Part shown: positions 1-12,380 of the stretch, one piece after another
How the letters are laid out: every line of letters begins with the position of its first letter
Numbering within the stretch: the first letter of the stretch is position 1
NCBI GenBank assembly: GCA_964019135.1
Contig: OZ025260.1
Location: 21,198,254-21,262,253, forward strand
DNA from: Arenicola marina
Taxonomy: Eukaryota > Annelida > Polychaeta > Arenicolidae
DNA length: 64,000 nt
Reading direction: 5' to 3'
The notes under the pieces: generated by a model
What the model was told of the DNA's origin: nothing
What the model saw: only the letters and a program-made list of their open reading frames with translations
The model's database searches: none
Position numbers and translations under genes: made by a program

Positions 1-792
1 ATTGCTAATGAAGCATCGCATGTGGTAGTCCATCATTCACGTGCATTCTTGTATGTCAAACAATTGGCGAGGGGTGGGGATTTGGGGGGGGGGGGGACTG
101 GGGAGCGGGTATGGACGCTTTGAGCGGGTTTGACTTAAACAGAACAGGGTCTAAAATCTAAAGACAAGTGCCACTGCCACCAGTATGGATGCGACATGTT
201 CGAAATTTCTGCAACTGCAATATGCATACAACTCTATGCCTAGATCTATGACTGTACAAACAATCAAGATTGCTTCCATGACCATGGCATGGCCATAGGG
301 CGTGAAAAGTAACTTTGGCTTTGGATGAAATATTTCCTACCAAATGAAATTTTGCCATACATTTTGTTGACAGATCTGCAGATAAAATGAAGAGGATTGG
401 TAGTACACTGTAAGTGATATCGTAGATAGATCTAGTACGTATTTTATTTTCAGTTTAACATTTATAGAAAGCAAGATTAAACACAAACTTAGCTAGCCTA
501 CCTGGCTTCAACAGTGTTGAAGGTAACTCGCTGTCTGATTCACATACATGTAATGATGTAGCCTATTATTAGCCCTATGACAGACGCGCACCTTTTACCC
601 GCGTGCCGTAAGCGTCACGTATGACGTCACGCTCATTGTTCTTGGCCCAAGCTAAAACAGAATATCTCTCTCGCAAGGGGCGTTTCACATCACCCGCTCG
701 GAAGGGGTATTTTTTCCGTTGGCCTGCTCTAAAAGTCGCATGTTCAAGCAGACTCGCTTAGTTTATTCTTTTTCTCCCGGCAAACCCGTCCT
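1..792. other. no gene recognised
   Basis: I see no exon, RNA gene or recognisable transposon end in this stretch. It has ordinary mixed composition with one run of G near 86-99. Short open frames here lack splice context or family resemblance. Confidence 0.5.
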
Positions 793-804
793 ATGAAAGT
801 ACAT

Positions 805-1030
805 TTTCAGAGCCCGCCCCAGTGGGGGGTTAGGGGGGTTGCACCCACCCCCCCTCCTTGGGAACCTCAACATACACTGTTAAAGTCGGCTTCTCCGAGC
901 AGCCCCCCCCCCCCGGTCACAAGTTTTAGCCAGAGAGCAGCCCCCCCCCCCCCCAGTCGCAACTTTTCAGAGAGCAACCCCCCCCTCTTGGCAAATTCCT
1001 AGATGCGCCCCTGCGCCCCCCGGTCGCAAG
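805..1030. mobile_element. C-rich MITE fragment (CAGGGGCGGATC family)
   Basis: This is a degenerate member of a short non-autonomous family seen at least eight times in the window. The shared parts are the phrase aagtcggcttctccgagcag, runs of C, the phrase ggtcgcaagttttcagagag, and an end reading close to cctagatccgcccctg. In better copies the other end is the inverted caggggcggatcc. No transposase is encoded. The terminal sequence resembles hAT-type MITEs, but I could not find a convincing target duplication here. Confidence 0.55.
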
Positions 1031-1183
1031 TTTTAATACATCGGTTCTATCTTCTTTTATCACAAATGTTGCCGCGTCCATTTCAAATGTTTACACAATG
1101 TGGCGTTCTGTCTATACTTTTTGAACAATCGGAACACTTTTCACGCATGCAAAAACTTGTAGATATGAATGCGTTCAATTCAT

Positions 1184-3738
1184 ATCGCCTTATTCACGGA
1201 ATTGCCATATTGACGCCACAACCAGGCTGTGCCTGCAAACACAACTACGTGACTCGTTCAGCGTGTGAAATCTAATGGGAGACACTTCTGCGGTTTCTCT
1301 GCGAAATAGCTCCCGGGTCATTTCAGTAATAAAATGACCGATTTCAGGCAGATGAAAAGAGTGTGTGTGTTCTCGAGAAAGTATATGTGAAAAAGGAGGG
1401 TCTTTTGGGGCGAGTATATTTTTTTAAAGTGGGAAGCCCCCCTATATTGTTTAACTCGCTTTCCACGTTAGGATCGTTGTGCTGTAACAAATCAGTCTAT
1501 AGATTTCTACTAATGTTTTTTATATTATTAATATTCTTATTGAGTATTGAGTGAATCCTTATGAACCGGACATTCGTTGCCTACTACGCATATGAAAGAT
1601 AGACCCACGTGAAAACTTGTGCACACCTCCGTTGTTGAATCCCGTATTTTACCCGGTATTGTATGATGGAGATGGGGTATGGGGAGATATTATGCTGGGT
1701 ATATGCTGACATATTTTATCTCATGAAGGGACCAATGTGGCAATAATTCTACCCCCCCCCCCTCCCCCGCCCCCTTCATGCACGTATTGATTGACTGTGC
1801 CTGTGCCGTTGCATGAACTAATCGCTCGCTTACGCCTAGATGCACAAGACTAATCTTAAAACAGTGATGACCACTTTTAGGGGAGAATATGGTTGTTGCA
1901 CTAAAGGCAGCGTAAAAAATAATTGCACCCCTCGGGAACTGAACGCACGACCCCCCACTATTAAATTTAAAAGGGAAATGCTCTACTGAGCTACGCGATC
2001 TTCGACGTTACGCTATGCGTTTCAGTGCGTCTGCTTGTAACTCGAGCAACCAGTCCCTGCAAAGTTTGTAATAAAATACAACATTAACGTTTTATTTAAT
2101 TTGCCGTTAACTTTCCAATGGACAAATCAATATATGGAACATAGCTATCTTCCACTAAGCAGATAAGCTCTGTTGAACTGATAGCATCCCACTGCTGGTC
2201 GGGGATACCCCCCAGCTGGAGGGGGTCACCCGTTCTGTGTGGCATAGGCCTATTGTCAAATGTGCTCGAAAAAGCTTAAAATTTGTAGAATTCGTAGAAT
2301 AGGTATTATTTGTTAACCTGTTAGAACAAAAATGACCTGACAGACTTAATAGTGACCATTGACGGCATGAGACAAAGGCCCTTGCGCCACACACCAGGGT
2401 TCGCGCGCAAACTTGCAGGTACAGCCACAGAGTAAATATTATGCATTGACATAAATGTTATCGTGAGTAGAAAACATTCGTCATGATTCGAGTTCTTTTG
2501 GAAGCCGAAATAATGATTGATCTGATCGTAGACCTCAGGCATTTATTGAAGTATTCAGCACGGCTGTTCTGCCTCGTTCGCCCGTTTTTGACAAAGCGCG
2601 GCACAGACGACGCCATAGGGCTATAAAGTCTCGTTCGCTTAGACTTCCGGTTTACTCATTTTGGGGACAAACAAACGAAGCACGTGTTCGGAACGAGTTT
2701 AGAATCTCTGCGCACACTGGTATCCTGACTATCTGTGACGTATGGGTGACGTGTAAGTTACGCAAAGAGAGAGACTGGGAACCAGACTACCTGCGCAAAA
2801 GCAAGGCGCCGAGGGGTGGTTCCATTGCGGAAGGCCTAGCGCTATGATTAAGAATATTTAAGAAATATAGCTTCACAAAACAGATAGATGACATATTTTT
2901 TATTCGTTTGCGCCATCACAATGACGAATATTTGTTACGACGGGACAATACGTCTGAGAAACTAACGTTTTTTTGCATTTCCTACGAAAACGAGGCATTA
3001 TGACGTCACACGGAGTCTCCCCGGTGACAACGTTGGCGCAACGCTTCAAACAGAAAACTTACAAAAATGAAGAAACTTGGTCTTTTCGTGATCAAAAAGT
3101 GATACGAAAACATCCAATTGGTCTTATTTTATCTCTACCATGTAGTTTAATGACGCACCCGTGTGTTGTTACTCCATGCACTGCGCATTTTGACAGCGGA
3201 ATGGTTAAGTCGATCACTTGTTTTCGCCATTTTTGTTACCGCGGAGGCACGCGAAACTCTGTGACGTCACTCGCTGTTTGGTGAACTTGCGAAAGCCCGG
3301 GTGCAGGGCTAAATTTAGAACGTTATTTTTAGCTTTCGAGTGTTTTGAAGACGGATTTTTCCTTGTATATTCCCAAAGTTGTGCGCTTCATCGCCTACAA
3401 ATATTTTAACGTATATCTCCCATAGCCATGTTTAGTGAAATGGGACTCATAGTCTTTAGAATAAAACTTGAAAGAGATTGACTTATAGCGGCCTATACTT
3501 CAACATGGAGCACGTGTGTTTGTTTGTCCCCAAAACTGAAGTCTCGCGGCCCGATCGCGAGAACTGTATAGCCCTATTATTCTAGCCGACCATACGCTCA
3601 CCGCTTGGGGCGCCACCGTCGCTCGGCTGTGCGAGTGGTTACGTGGGAGCCAATGGGAGTGGGCCCTCTGTGTAATACCTACTCAGTGGTACAGCCTTGT
3701 TCTCGCGTGGGAATTCGCAACATGTGAATAAGGCGAAT
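1184..3738. mobile_element. TIR DNA transposon, copy 1 (interrupted by a nested insert)
   Basis: The left end (cgccttattcac) and right end (gtgaataaggcg) are inverted copies of each other. The body, read in reverse complement, matches 12901-14287 over nearly its whole length, including a run of C/G and a tRNA-like segment at about 1931-2013. The copy is split by a 1.26-kb insert at 2427-3687; without it the element is about 1.29 kb, close to the 1.39 kb of copy 2. No transposase frame is visible, so it is non-autonomous. I could not see a clear target duplication, so the superfamily is open. Confidence 0.7.
2427..3687. mobile_element. nested long-TIR element with 9-bp target duplication
   Basis: The insert is flanked by perfect direct repeats ggtacagcc at 2418-2426 and 3688-3696, and it interrupts transposon copy 1 at a point where copy 2 is continuous. 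Its ends are imperfect inverted repeats (acagagtaaatatta against actgagtaggtatta). Further inside, the segment around 2618-2705 is repeated inverted at about 3505-3580, with the shared phrases tagggctata and ttttggggacaaacaaac. A 9-bp duplication with long inverted arms fits Mutator-like or foldback elements; no transposase is present. Confidence 0.65.
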
Positions 3739-4406
3739 GTTGGCGCCCCCTTATACAATGCATGAAGCTTAGTAGTATCAAAGATATTAGTACACCAAGA
3801 TAGGTCATACGGCAAAAGCCCATTGTAAAATGTGTAATGCGGCGAGTAGTGGCGCCGCTATGCGGCGAGCGCGTAACGTTGGGCTGCCACTGCGTTGACG
3901 ATAACGCTGACTGCATGATAAGCGGCGCCCTGTGAACTACAAATTGGATTTGAGCGCTATTAATTCGGGTGATATAAAGCCTGGTGGTGTTCTTTCATGC
4001 TTTCAGGTATATTTTACATTAAATATATATAATTTTGTATTTTTTATGCGGCAATAAATAGTTGTTAGTGTCATCAAGGCGTCATATTTCGAGAACGTCA
4101 TTGACTGGCAGTCAAAAGTTTGGCTTCCCTAATAAATAATTTTGCTGGTTGAAAGCTATGATGTACCCTTGACTGATGGGTTATAAAACACAACAACTTC
4201 ATAATTATTTAGCATTTAGCGGTCTCCTGTCTTTGTGTGATTGACACATTTCGTTGGATAATAGACTCGTCTACCCTTCAACGCCACTGCAAACAGTTTC
4301 CCAACAAGTGTACAACAAACACAACGACGCCTGAAGTTCAGTCTCAGAAGTAAAACTCGGGCTTTCCGACAAAATACACTTGAAAGAGACATTTTGCAGA
4401 TGAAAC

Positions 4407-4563
4407 CCAGAGGCGGATCCAAGGGGAGAGGGGTTATTTAGGGATGTTAAAGTCGACATTTATTTCACCCCTCCAACTGGTTGTAAAAATTGGTGGACAT
4501 GTGCGGCCATTTTTACGCCCCCCCCCCCCCCTTTCCGCTTCAAAATTCCTAGATCCGCCCAGA
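4407..4563. mobile_element. short MITE inside duplicated block
   Basis: The segment starts with cagaggcggatccaagg and ends with attcctagatccgcccag, an inverted pair, with a C run near the right end. It contains no coding frame. The same insertion occurs at 34983-35127 in copy B of the duplicated block. Confidence 0.5.
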
Positions 4564-4885
4564 GATATATTCTGAGCCTAAATATGAATGAAAACAACAA
4601 AGCCATGCTCAACCAATTGATATTTTTAATACAAAGATACGGACATCAACAAGATTGTTCATTTCTACAGAAACTCTCAGACATAAGCAGCTTTTAGGAA
4701 TATAAACTACGTCAGCTGATAGGGATAGGCCTACAGGGGCGGATCCAGAAAATCTGGATAGGGGAGGGGGGGCGCCCTCAGGGTCCATGATCATACTATA
4801 TGAATTCACCCAATGTTTATTCAAACCCCAGGACATCGATTAGGACACCTCATTACACATTAGTTAGGCATTTGCCGGAACTTAG

Positions 4886-5018
4886 CAGGGGCGGATCGAA
4901 GAATTTGCCAAGGGGGGGTTGCTCTCTGAAAACTTCCGACCGGGGGGAGTGAGGGCGTGCTCGGAGAAGCCGACTTTAATAGTGTATGTTCAGGTTCCCA
5001 AGGAGGGTGTTGGGTTCC
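4886..5018. mobile_element. truncated CAGGGGCGGATC MITE
   Basis: It begins caggggcggatcgaag and then shows the family phrases ttgccaagggg, ttgctctctgaaaact and agaagccgactttaa in inverse order to the copy at 805-1030. The right terminal repeat is missing. The corresponding copy at 35459-35823 is longer and has both ends. Confidence 0.5.
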
Positions 5019-7379
5019 TTGAAATGTAAACATATTTTGTACATGTGGAAATGTTAAGCCTGTATGATGGAGGGAGTTGTATAATGCAGCACTGGTACAA
5101 TGCAGGGTAGGCCAAGGTCAATATAACATATATATTATCACAATCACAAGGTGAGAGTGAATATAACCATTGTTTGCTATGTAATAAAACATGATACGAG
5201 ATATGAGATACAGATAGTGATTGTTAGACCCAGTGAGATATGAATATTCATGATGGGAAAGCATTATATCCAAATAAGTTCCTAAAGTATGCCTGAAGAC
5301 TACCAGTATTTATTACCTAATTGCCATAAAAATGGTAATACTTATTGTCTCATTTTGTTACCAGTCCCAGTTTATACTGTAGGCATATCATACCATTGTT
5401 GCAATACAAGAGCCTGATAGGACGCAAATTATATATAATGCCAAATTCACATTTTGAGTAATATTTTTCATTGGCATTAAATGGCTAATTTTTTGCTGTT
5501 TAAATGTGCAAGTTGATTTCACTCAGTTCACATTTAGCCTCATAATTTATCATATACCCTGTTGTTTATCAAATACCAAAACCAAACTAAATAAATAAGT
5601 AAATAAAAGCATACTATGAGGCTACATTAACTGATGGTATGGCAAGGCTGTTTTTGCCTGGAATGACAAGTGTTACTACTAAGTCATGGCATAAGACATC
5701 TTCCGAGACAATCAAGTGAGTGAGATGAAGTTGTCAGTATTAGGGCTTACACCTAGTTGATCCAGTTGCCTTGCCCAAAGTCACCCTAGTTGTAACCAGA
5801 CACCAAGAAATTTCACCTATTCACTGCACAGACTACAAGCACTTCAATGATCATACCTATATCTAACATAAGATGCAAGCATGCTGATTTAAGAGCTTGT
5901 GGCACAGATTAATTAGGAGAAAACAGGTTGAGAGGTAGGGTATATGGGTAGGTTATCATCAGTTTTAACTAGATTTCTGCTTCATCCTGATGATTGTCAG
6001 AGATCCACAGACTCCTTGGAATTAAAAGCATACACAACTTAAATTTAAAACATATATAATTTAAATAACTAAATATAATATATTTTTATATGGAGATGTA
6101 ACTTTTACTAGGCAAAATCATGGAAAGCACACATGGCTACACTGCCTTCGCTCCATCCCAAGGCTAATTCTACAGGCTACACTACAGTAAAGTTACTATT
6201 TCTTCAAAATGTAAACAAATGAACTGACAGAGATGTATGAATTATTTCTAATTAGAATAATTGATTATAATTGATGATTTTTATTCAACAAATGCCTACC
6301 ATTGGAAGACTACATTTTTTGATCTAAATAGAGATTGCTGCCATCACTAAATCCCCCCCCCCCCCCAAAAAAAAACAAACTGGTCCCCAGCAGGAATCCA
6401 GGCTGTCAATCATTCACTGATGTCACTGTTGTTTTTATCCATTCATGTGGTTAAAAAAGGTCTTTCATATGCGTTATGTCAGACAAACAAAGCAGCATGT
6501 CACTTAGTCTCATATGAGACAGTTGTTGCTACACACAAGTCTCATGTCCTCGTGTACAAAATGAGGGTGTAAGATTAGCTTTTGTGGGCGACTAAGTGTT
6601 GTTAACCGCACGATCCATCAAACCCTGGTAATTGTGTACTCTGATACCTAAACTTCATATTTACCATAAAACCCACATGCATATGAACTCACAAAGTATC
6701 GCATTACTATCAAGTCGGTTGAAATGAGACTTTCTTGTTGTTTACCGCGGCATTTCGTGTTTGGTCATTCTTCACCAGCGGCTTTCGCCAGGTGGCGTTT
6801 CGCTTATTGCGTGTCAATGGCTGCGTGTATGAAGCGCCACCAAGCGAATGGTGCGGTTTTAACGACATGCACGCATGCGCAGTTTCTCCACTGGGTTGCC
6901 CACCCAAGGCGGCGGACAGAACTGAGTTGTCCGCTGCTTCGAAAAATCAACAGACGATATCGTCGTAATCACGGAGACTTCAACCAAAATAACAAGATAA
7001 GTTGTAAGATGCACACTTTTAGAAACTATTGCCATACCCCAAAAAGTTCTCGCCATCAGCACCGCTTCTCGCCACGCGTGTTTGTAAAATGCCGTACAGG
7101 ATTTGATAGACTGGACATGTGGCGTTGTTTCCCAACAACGTCACATGGGGCTACATGTCACTTTGTTGTCAGCTTCAGAGATGAGTACCTCTTAATTGTA
7201 CCTACCATCAGCTACGATTGTCAATTTCATACTCATGCTTAAAGAAAAAGGAGTCAAGCGTAGACAGGGCTTAGTGTCTGAGTGAGGATCGGTCTATTAA
7301 ACAGGGACAGCATAATTTACTGATATAATTCTGATATGCCAATCTACTTTTATAGTACCACCTGGGCATGCCTCTACCT
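5019..7379. other. no gene recognised; AT-rich, apparently low-repeat DNA
   Basis: About 2.4 kb with no exon, RNA gene or transposon boundary that I can support. A 172-codon plus-strand frame at 6724-7242 overlaps frames on the other strand, has no recognisable motif and no splice signals in the right phase, so it is left out. Confidence 0.45.
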
Positions 7380-7754
7380 AGCATTGGTACATACCTCTCT
7401 AACCACGCCCGTAAACAGAAAATTAGAAAAAGGACAGGTGGCTCAAGTTGAAAGTTCTTACAGAATAAATATGCAGTGCCTACCCGTTAATGTGCTCCAC
7501 TATGTTGCTGAAGCTTTTATGACTTTCGTCGGATACTCATTTCTTTGGTCAGTAGTGTATTCTCTTGTAATCCGGGCGATTTTTGTCACCTCTCGCTTCG
7601 TTTTCAATGCTCCGCCATTCGCGGGACGTCAGCAAGCGCCGCCTGGCAGCGAGTGCTCACGCTAAGTTTGTTTACTTCTGGCGAGCGGCGGAGCATGAAA
7701 AACGAAGGGAGAGAGGACACAAATCTACGGTGCCCGGTATAGGACATCGCGATA

Positions 7755-8330
7755 TTTTTGTTCACAAAAAAAATAAGTCGTTCCAAATTCTTTTGGAACA
7801 CGAGTTATTTTTTTTCACAAAAAAAAACTCGTCTCAAGCTCAGTTTCGATTCCTGAGTTGTTGTTTTTTTCGAAGACCCCGTTGTCGTAGCGTTATCGAC
7901 TGTATAAAAGTACGTTGCATGTGCAACCCCCATCTGTCTCTGGGGTTGTTTGGCACGGTTTATCACATGTGGGCACTAAGGTGGCCTAAAGAACAAATCA
8001 TATATATAAAAACAAAACTCGTTCCAAACTTGGTGGCCAACAGAGTTAATTTTTTTTCAAAAAGAATAAAGTCGTTCCAAATTCTTTTTGAAACGCGACT
8101 TATTTTTTTCAAACAAAAGTAACTCGTTCCAAATTCTCTTGGAGCACGACTTATTTTTTTCAGAAAATATAAACTCGTTCCAAACTTGGACGCGGAATGA
8201 CTTATTTTTTTTTTCAAAAAAATAAACTCGTTCCAAACTTCGACGCGGAACGAGTTATTTTTTTTCAAAAAAATAAACTCGTTTAACATTTTGTGGCGGA
8301 ACGAGTTTCTTTTCTAAAAAAAGAACGTCA
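7755..8330. repeat. tandem palindromic units (left foldback arm)
   Basis: Roughly 50-bp units each read as a hairpin: an A-run, ataaactcgttccaaa, a short variable spacer, ggaacgagttat and a T-run. About ten units are visible, with spacers such as cttcgacgc and ttctttt. Each unit can fold on itself as well as pair with the inverted array at 9285-9590. Confidence 0.75.
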
Positions 8331-9284
8331 TTTCAAAGTTCTTCCAGCTATGACCGGATCACTGTGTAGACACTCTCCCGTTGTTTTGGCGGCGGTCGGA
8401 TTGACTTTAAAGGTAGCCATGATTGCACGTGGCTGATTTCGTAGCTGGTTAACCACATGCAGCAGTGTGACGTAATAATCGAGCCTTCCCCACGGAATGG
8501 GGGAGGCGAGGCACTACCTTACTGCAGTGGCTGGGGGTGTGCCGCCCATGGCATATGGAGAGTGAGAGAAAAGTACGCGATTTGTGGTCAGGGAGAGACC
8601 ACATTTTGGTGAACAAAATGGCATCCAAATTGGACAATCACAGTTATGCAACGTATATTGGGGATTGAGCTGATGGAGATCTCCGGGCAAGGGGATTACC
8701 GAAACATAGACCACTTCGCAAATTATGGTTCAGATTATTCAACTGTGAGGCGCCACTGCATGTGCAATGCATTCTGGGTATTATTTTGGTCTTAGCGGGA
8801 TGTCAAGATGGCATCATCGCATGACAACGTAGTTTGTAGACACTTAAACATGCAATATTGTCATCTATGTAACGAAAAAGTTACGTAATCTAGATGTAAG
8901 TTAGACATACTCATTAATTTTATACATGCCTTGACAATACCCTGGAAATATGGCATTTATCGCCATAGAACAACATCAAGATAACACCAAAATATTTCCC
9001 AGAACTCTTTGTGCCAGTCACGTTTTTTTCCAATCTGGCGTATAATTGCGAAGTCGTGTATGTGAAGAAAATATGGAACATTTTTATTCATTGCAAATGG
9101 AAAGTTTCAGTCTCAGATGGCCACATTGAGAGAAAATGTAGGTAACTGCACCGAGGAAAGAGAGAAACAGGCAAAAATAGCGGTGATTAGGGCGGCAAAG
9201 TATACCTAACTATATGTCTTGGCCCCCGTCCCCCCACAGTCCCTTCCCATGCTCACCCCCGTTCAGCCCAGGGAAAAAAACTCG

Positions 9285-9590
9285 GGACACAACTCCGGGT
9301 TTGGAACAACTTTTTTTTCGACTTTTTTTTTCGAAAAAAATAAATTCGTTCCGCGACAAAGTTAGGAACGAGTTTATTATTTTTAAAGAGATTTGGAACG
9401 ACTTATTTTTTTTCTCGAAAAAAAATAAACTCGTTTCGCGACAAAGTTAGGAACGAGTTTATTTTTTTTAAAGAGATTTGGAACGACTTATTTTTTTTCT
9501 CGAAAAAAATAAACTCGTTTCGCGACAAAGTTAGGAACGAGTTTATTTTTAAAAAAAAAGATAAGTCGTGGCCCAAGAGAATTTGGAGTT
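9285..9590. repeat. tandem palindromic units (right foldback arm)
   Basis: About five units of the same kind as at 7755-8330, in inverse arrangement, with aaataaactcgtttcgcgac and aggaacgagtttatttt alternating. Three successive units are nearly identical, which suggests recent local amplification. Confidence 0.7.
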
Positions 9591-10621
9591 ATTTTTTGGT
9601 AAAAAATAATATTGCGATGTCCTAAACCGGGCACCGTACAAATCGCCCGGATTACAAGAAAATACAATACCGACCAAAGAAATGACTGTCCCACGAAAGT
9701 CATAAAAGCTTCAGGAACCTAATGGAGCAACTTGACGGGTAGGCGCTGGATATGTATTCTGTGACAACCTTCAACTTGAGCCACTGGTCCGCGATTTCTA
9801 CTTTTAGGCCTGGTGAGCGGCATGGCTCTCACCCTTGCTCCGTTTACGGGCGTGGTCAGAGAGGCATGTACCAGGGCTAGCCTCTACCTCCTTAAACATT
9901 GACCACCAAACCCCTCACGCCATACGCAACCAAAACTTCACCCCTCCAACCACACTAACTGTCAAAATAGATGTAAATCTTTTTACCCCCATCAGTGTTT
10001 CAAACATTGCTAGCAATTACCAAACCCTAGCCATGAATCCATGTCTATGGTTGAAGTAGCCCTGAAGAACCCAGGCCTCGCTAGCGCTCGGCCAGGGTCC
10101 TGAAGTGCAGCCTGCAAATCCTCAGCGATTTGAAACCCCTCCACTTCAATCTGCCTAGTATCACCCTTTGTGGGTGAAAGAAGCCGTAAGGCCGTAAGAA
10201 GATAACGGTATGCGAAAAGCACATTGAAAAAAACCCACCAGAATAGCCTTGATATAATTTTTTTGATGGATCCTTTTACAAATGTTGTAATAGATAATTA
10301 AGTTGAAGATCCTCGTGCCGCCGTTCTGGTGCAGCACGCGCCCCGGGTATTTCTGCGACGTAAAGCCGAGAAATGTTTTTCCGGTGTGTGTAGCGCCGCC
10401 TATAGGCCAATTTGCCGCATGTCACTTTCAATGGCTGTGGAAGAGCTGGGAATGAAATGTGGAATATCGTCGGCATTGTGGACACCATCGGCTCTGTAAG
10501 GAAACAAACTGTAGGTAAATTGATAGATTAGTGTGTTTATAATTCAAATATAATAAGGATTTGGCGTGGTATTCAACCACAATTTGATACTAGGCAGATT
10601 GAAGTGGAGGGGTTTCAAATC

Positions 10622-12380
10622 ACGTTTTTGTAATTCACACCCGGTTGGCCCTTCCGGTTCCTCATAATTTTGCATTTTTTAAATCATCATGAACACTGAT
10701 GAATATTCAGTACTTCGCCGCAGGCAGGTTAGGCCAACTTCTCTCCACCGGAAACTGTCAGTGACAGTGGTTAAACTGGCCACTTCGACGGAGTCTTCAC
10801 CCTGTCCGGAATTATCTGACCAGCAACAGCAAAACCGAAAGGGAAAGTGATACAGACAGTGAAGCTGAAGGTGTCAACAAGGTTAATGTGCTTTTAGAGA
10901 CCATAACAGGGGCGAAGCGGAGACTGACAAAGCGAGACAGCCAGGCGGGCAGCGGAGTTGGCTGTGAATCACAGCAACAAAGTAGCGAGAGCTGGGCCTG
11001 GGCTCGAGCCAGGACTGGCTTGCAAGCGACACTTCATTGCTTCCATTCTTCAATTAAGTTGTTTTTCGACTTTTCGACCCTCGATCAAACTTGCCCAAAG
11101 CAGGTTACCCAGCTGAAGTTGTTAGTAGTATGCGTTGGCTTAGTCAACAACATTCACAATGTGACATCGCTCTACATGCAGTCACAGTAGGGGGGGGGGG
11201 GCACCATAGTAAATCAGTGTAGGGTGTGGTGATGTGCCGTCATAATTTTGTTGATCAGCGACATATCAATATGTGCATTAATTAGGCCGGTCTTATTCAA
11301 GAAAGAAAGGGTAAATACCAGTTTTTGAACACAATATAACAAAGAATAAACAATGTTTATTTAGCAACTAAAATGTTATCTTATCGTAATTCACCCAAAT
11401 TATATGTATCAATTAATTTAATAATAATTTTAAGAACAATTTAAATTAGATCTATAGGGGTCTGGAAGGGGGCGTCCAGTGTCCAGTCTTGATTTTTCAA
11501 AATTCGCAGTTTCAAATGTCGATATTTTAAAATTTGCAGTGTCAAATGTCTATTTTTTTTAATTTGCACTGTCAAATGTCGATTTTTTAAAATTTGCAGT
11601 GTTAAATATCAAAAGCGTCGCTTTTTTCAGTGTCGTTTTTTTTTCTAAAATGCCACTATCCGTGTGGATGTTTTCTTTTCAAATCCTCGGTGTCGGAATT
11701 TGGTGGTCAATGTCGAATGTCGATTTTTTACATATGCCTGTGTTGCATGTCGCCATTTACCCCTTCCAGACCCCTGGCTATATATGCAGCAACGAGTGGA
11801 AATTTGCAACCATCTTAGACCATGTCCAGCCACGTACATGCCCATCCCCTTATAGTTCAGTCATCTAGCGACTAACGTAAACATATCAGTCACACGCTAG
11901 CTATATCTAGCGAATGCCGGACAAAAAACGGGTTGGGGGGGGGGGGGTTCAGTTGCTATGAAATAAAAGGCACAATTTCAGCGGATAGTCAGCTCTTTCC
12001 AGGAATCTGCTACTCGCCGATACCTTGACTGTATCACCTGCCTTCACTTTCAAGTGACGTATCTTAATTTCATCTTGTCAATCATTTGATTTGTAACGTT
12101 TTTTTTCATCGACAAAAACTTTTTTTGGCACCTGAATGTTCGAGACGTTTTGAATTACGAGCCTATTAAGTATTACACCTAAAACGTATTTATATGGTAA
12201 TAAAAACGTTAAGATTTATTATAACCAAATAAGAATCCATATGCATACTTCCGAAAACAACGCGCCGAAACGTTTACGTTTACTGTTCCCGCCCGCATGC
12301 AGATATCTGTTTGAATATTCATAAGAAACTGCGTAATCACGGAACCGGAAGCGCCAACCGGGTGTGAATTACAAAAACAC
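10622..12380. mobile_element. nested TIR element with 9-bp target duplication
   Basis: It sits inside the right arm of the outer element and is flanked by perfect tttcaaatc repeats at 10613-10621 and 12381-12389. The terminal inverted repeats share GTAATTCACACCCGGTTGGC near each end and stay similar for about 45 bp. The uninterrupted sequence is present once, inverted, at about 10127-10135. The interior holds a G-run near 11190, a short tandem repeat at 11498-11605 and no recognisable transposase. Confidence 0.75.
11498..11605. repeat. about 40-bp tandem repeat
   Basis: Three imperfect units with the phrases gtcaaatgtcgat and aaaatttgcagtg follow one another inside the nested element. Degenerate traces of the same phrase continue to about 11750. 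Confidence 0.6.

Larger units (their letters stand above)
3694..5018. repeat. duplicated block, copy A (partner at 34018-35599)
   Basis: This stretch is repeated in the same orientation about 30 kb downstream with high identity by eye. Both copies start with the last 45 bp or so of the TIR transposon (agccttgttctcgcgtggg) and both contain two CAGGGGCGGATC-type MITEs at matching positions, so the MITEs were in place before the duplication. Copy B carries an extra 241-bp insert at 34070-34310. A minus-strand frame of 68 codons at 4216-4422 is conserved in both copies, but no start context or family supports it as a gene. Confidence 0.75.
7380..9880. mobile_element. foldback-type element with 9-bp target duplication
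   Basis: Long inverted arms (about 7380-8330 and 9240-9880) share, in inverse order, phrases such as ctaaccacgcccgtaaac, gtggctcaagttgaa and cttttatgactttcgt. The inner parts of both arms are tandem palindromic units with gttccaaa and aactcg. Perfect direct repeats cctctacct flank the element at 7371-7379 and 9881-9889. The central 0.9 kb encodes nothing recognisable. Long arms built of short tandem repeats with 9-bp duplications are the hallmark of foldback (FB/TU) elements. It is non-autonomous. Confidence 0.7.

Noticed and set aside
4216-4422. 68-codon minus-strand frame conserved in both copies of the duplicated block
   Set aside because: Conservation is explained by the recent duplication; no start context or family.
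6724-7242. A 172-codon plus-strand frame
   Set aside because: It is overlapped by frames on the other strand, has no motif and no splice signals that fit.
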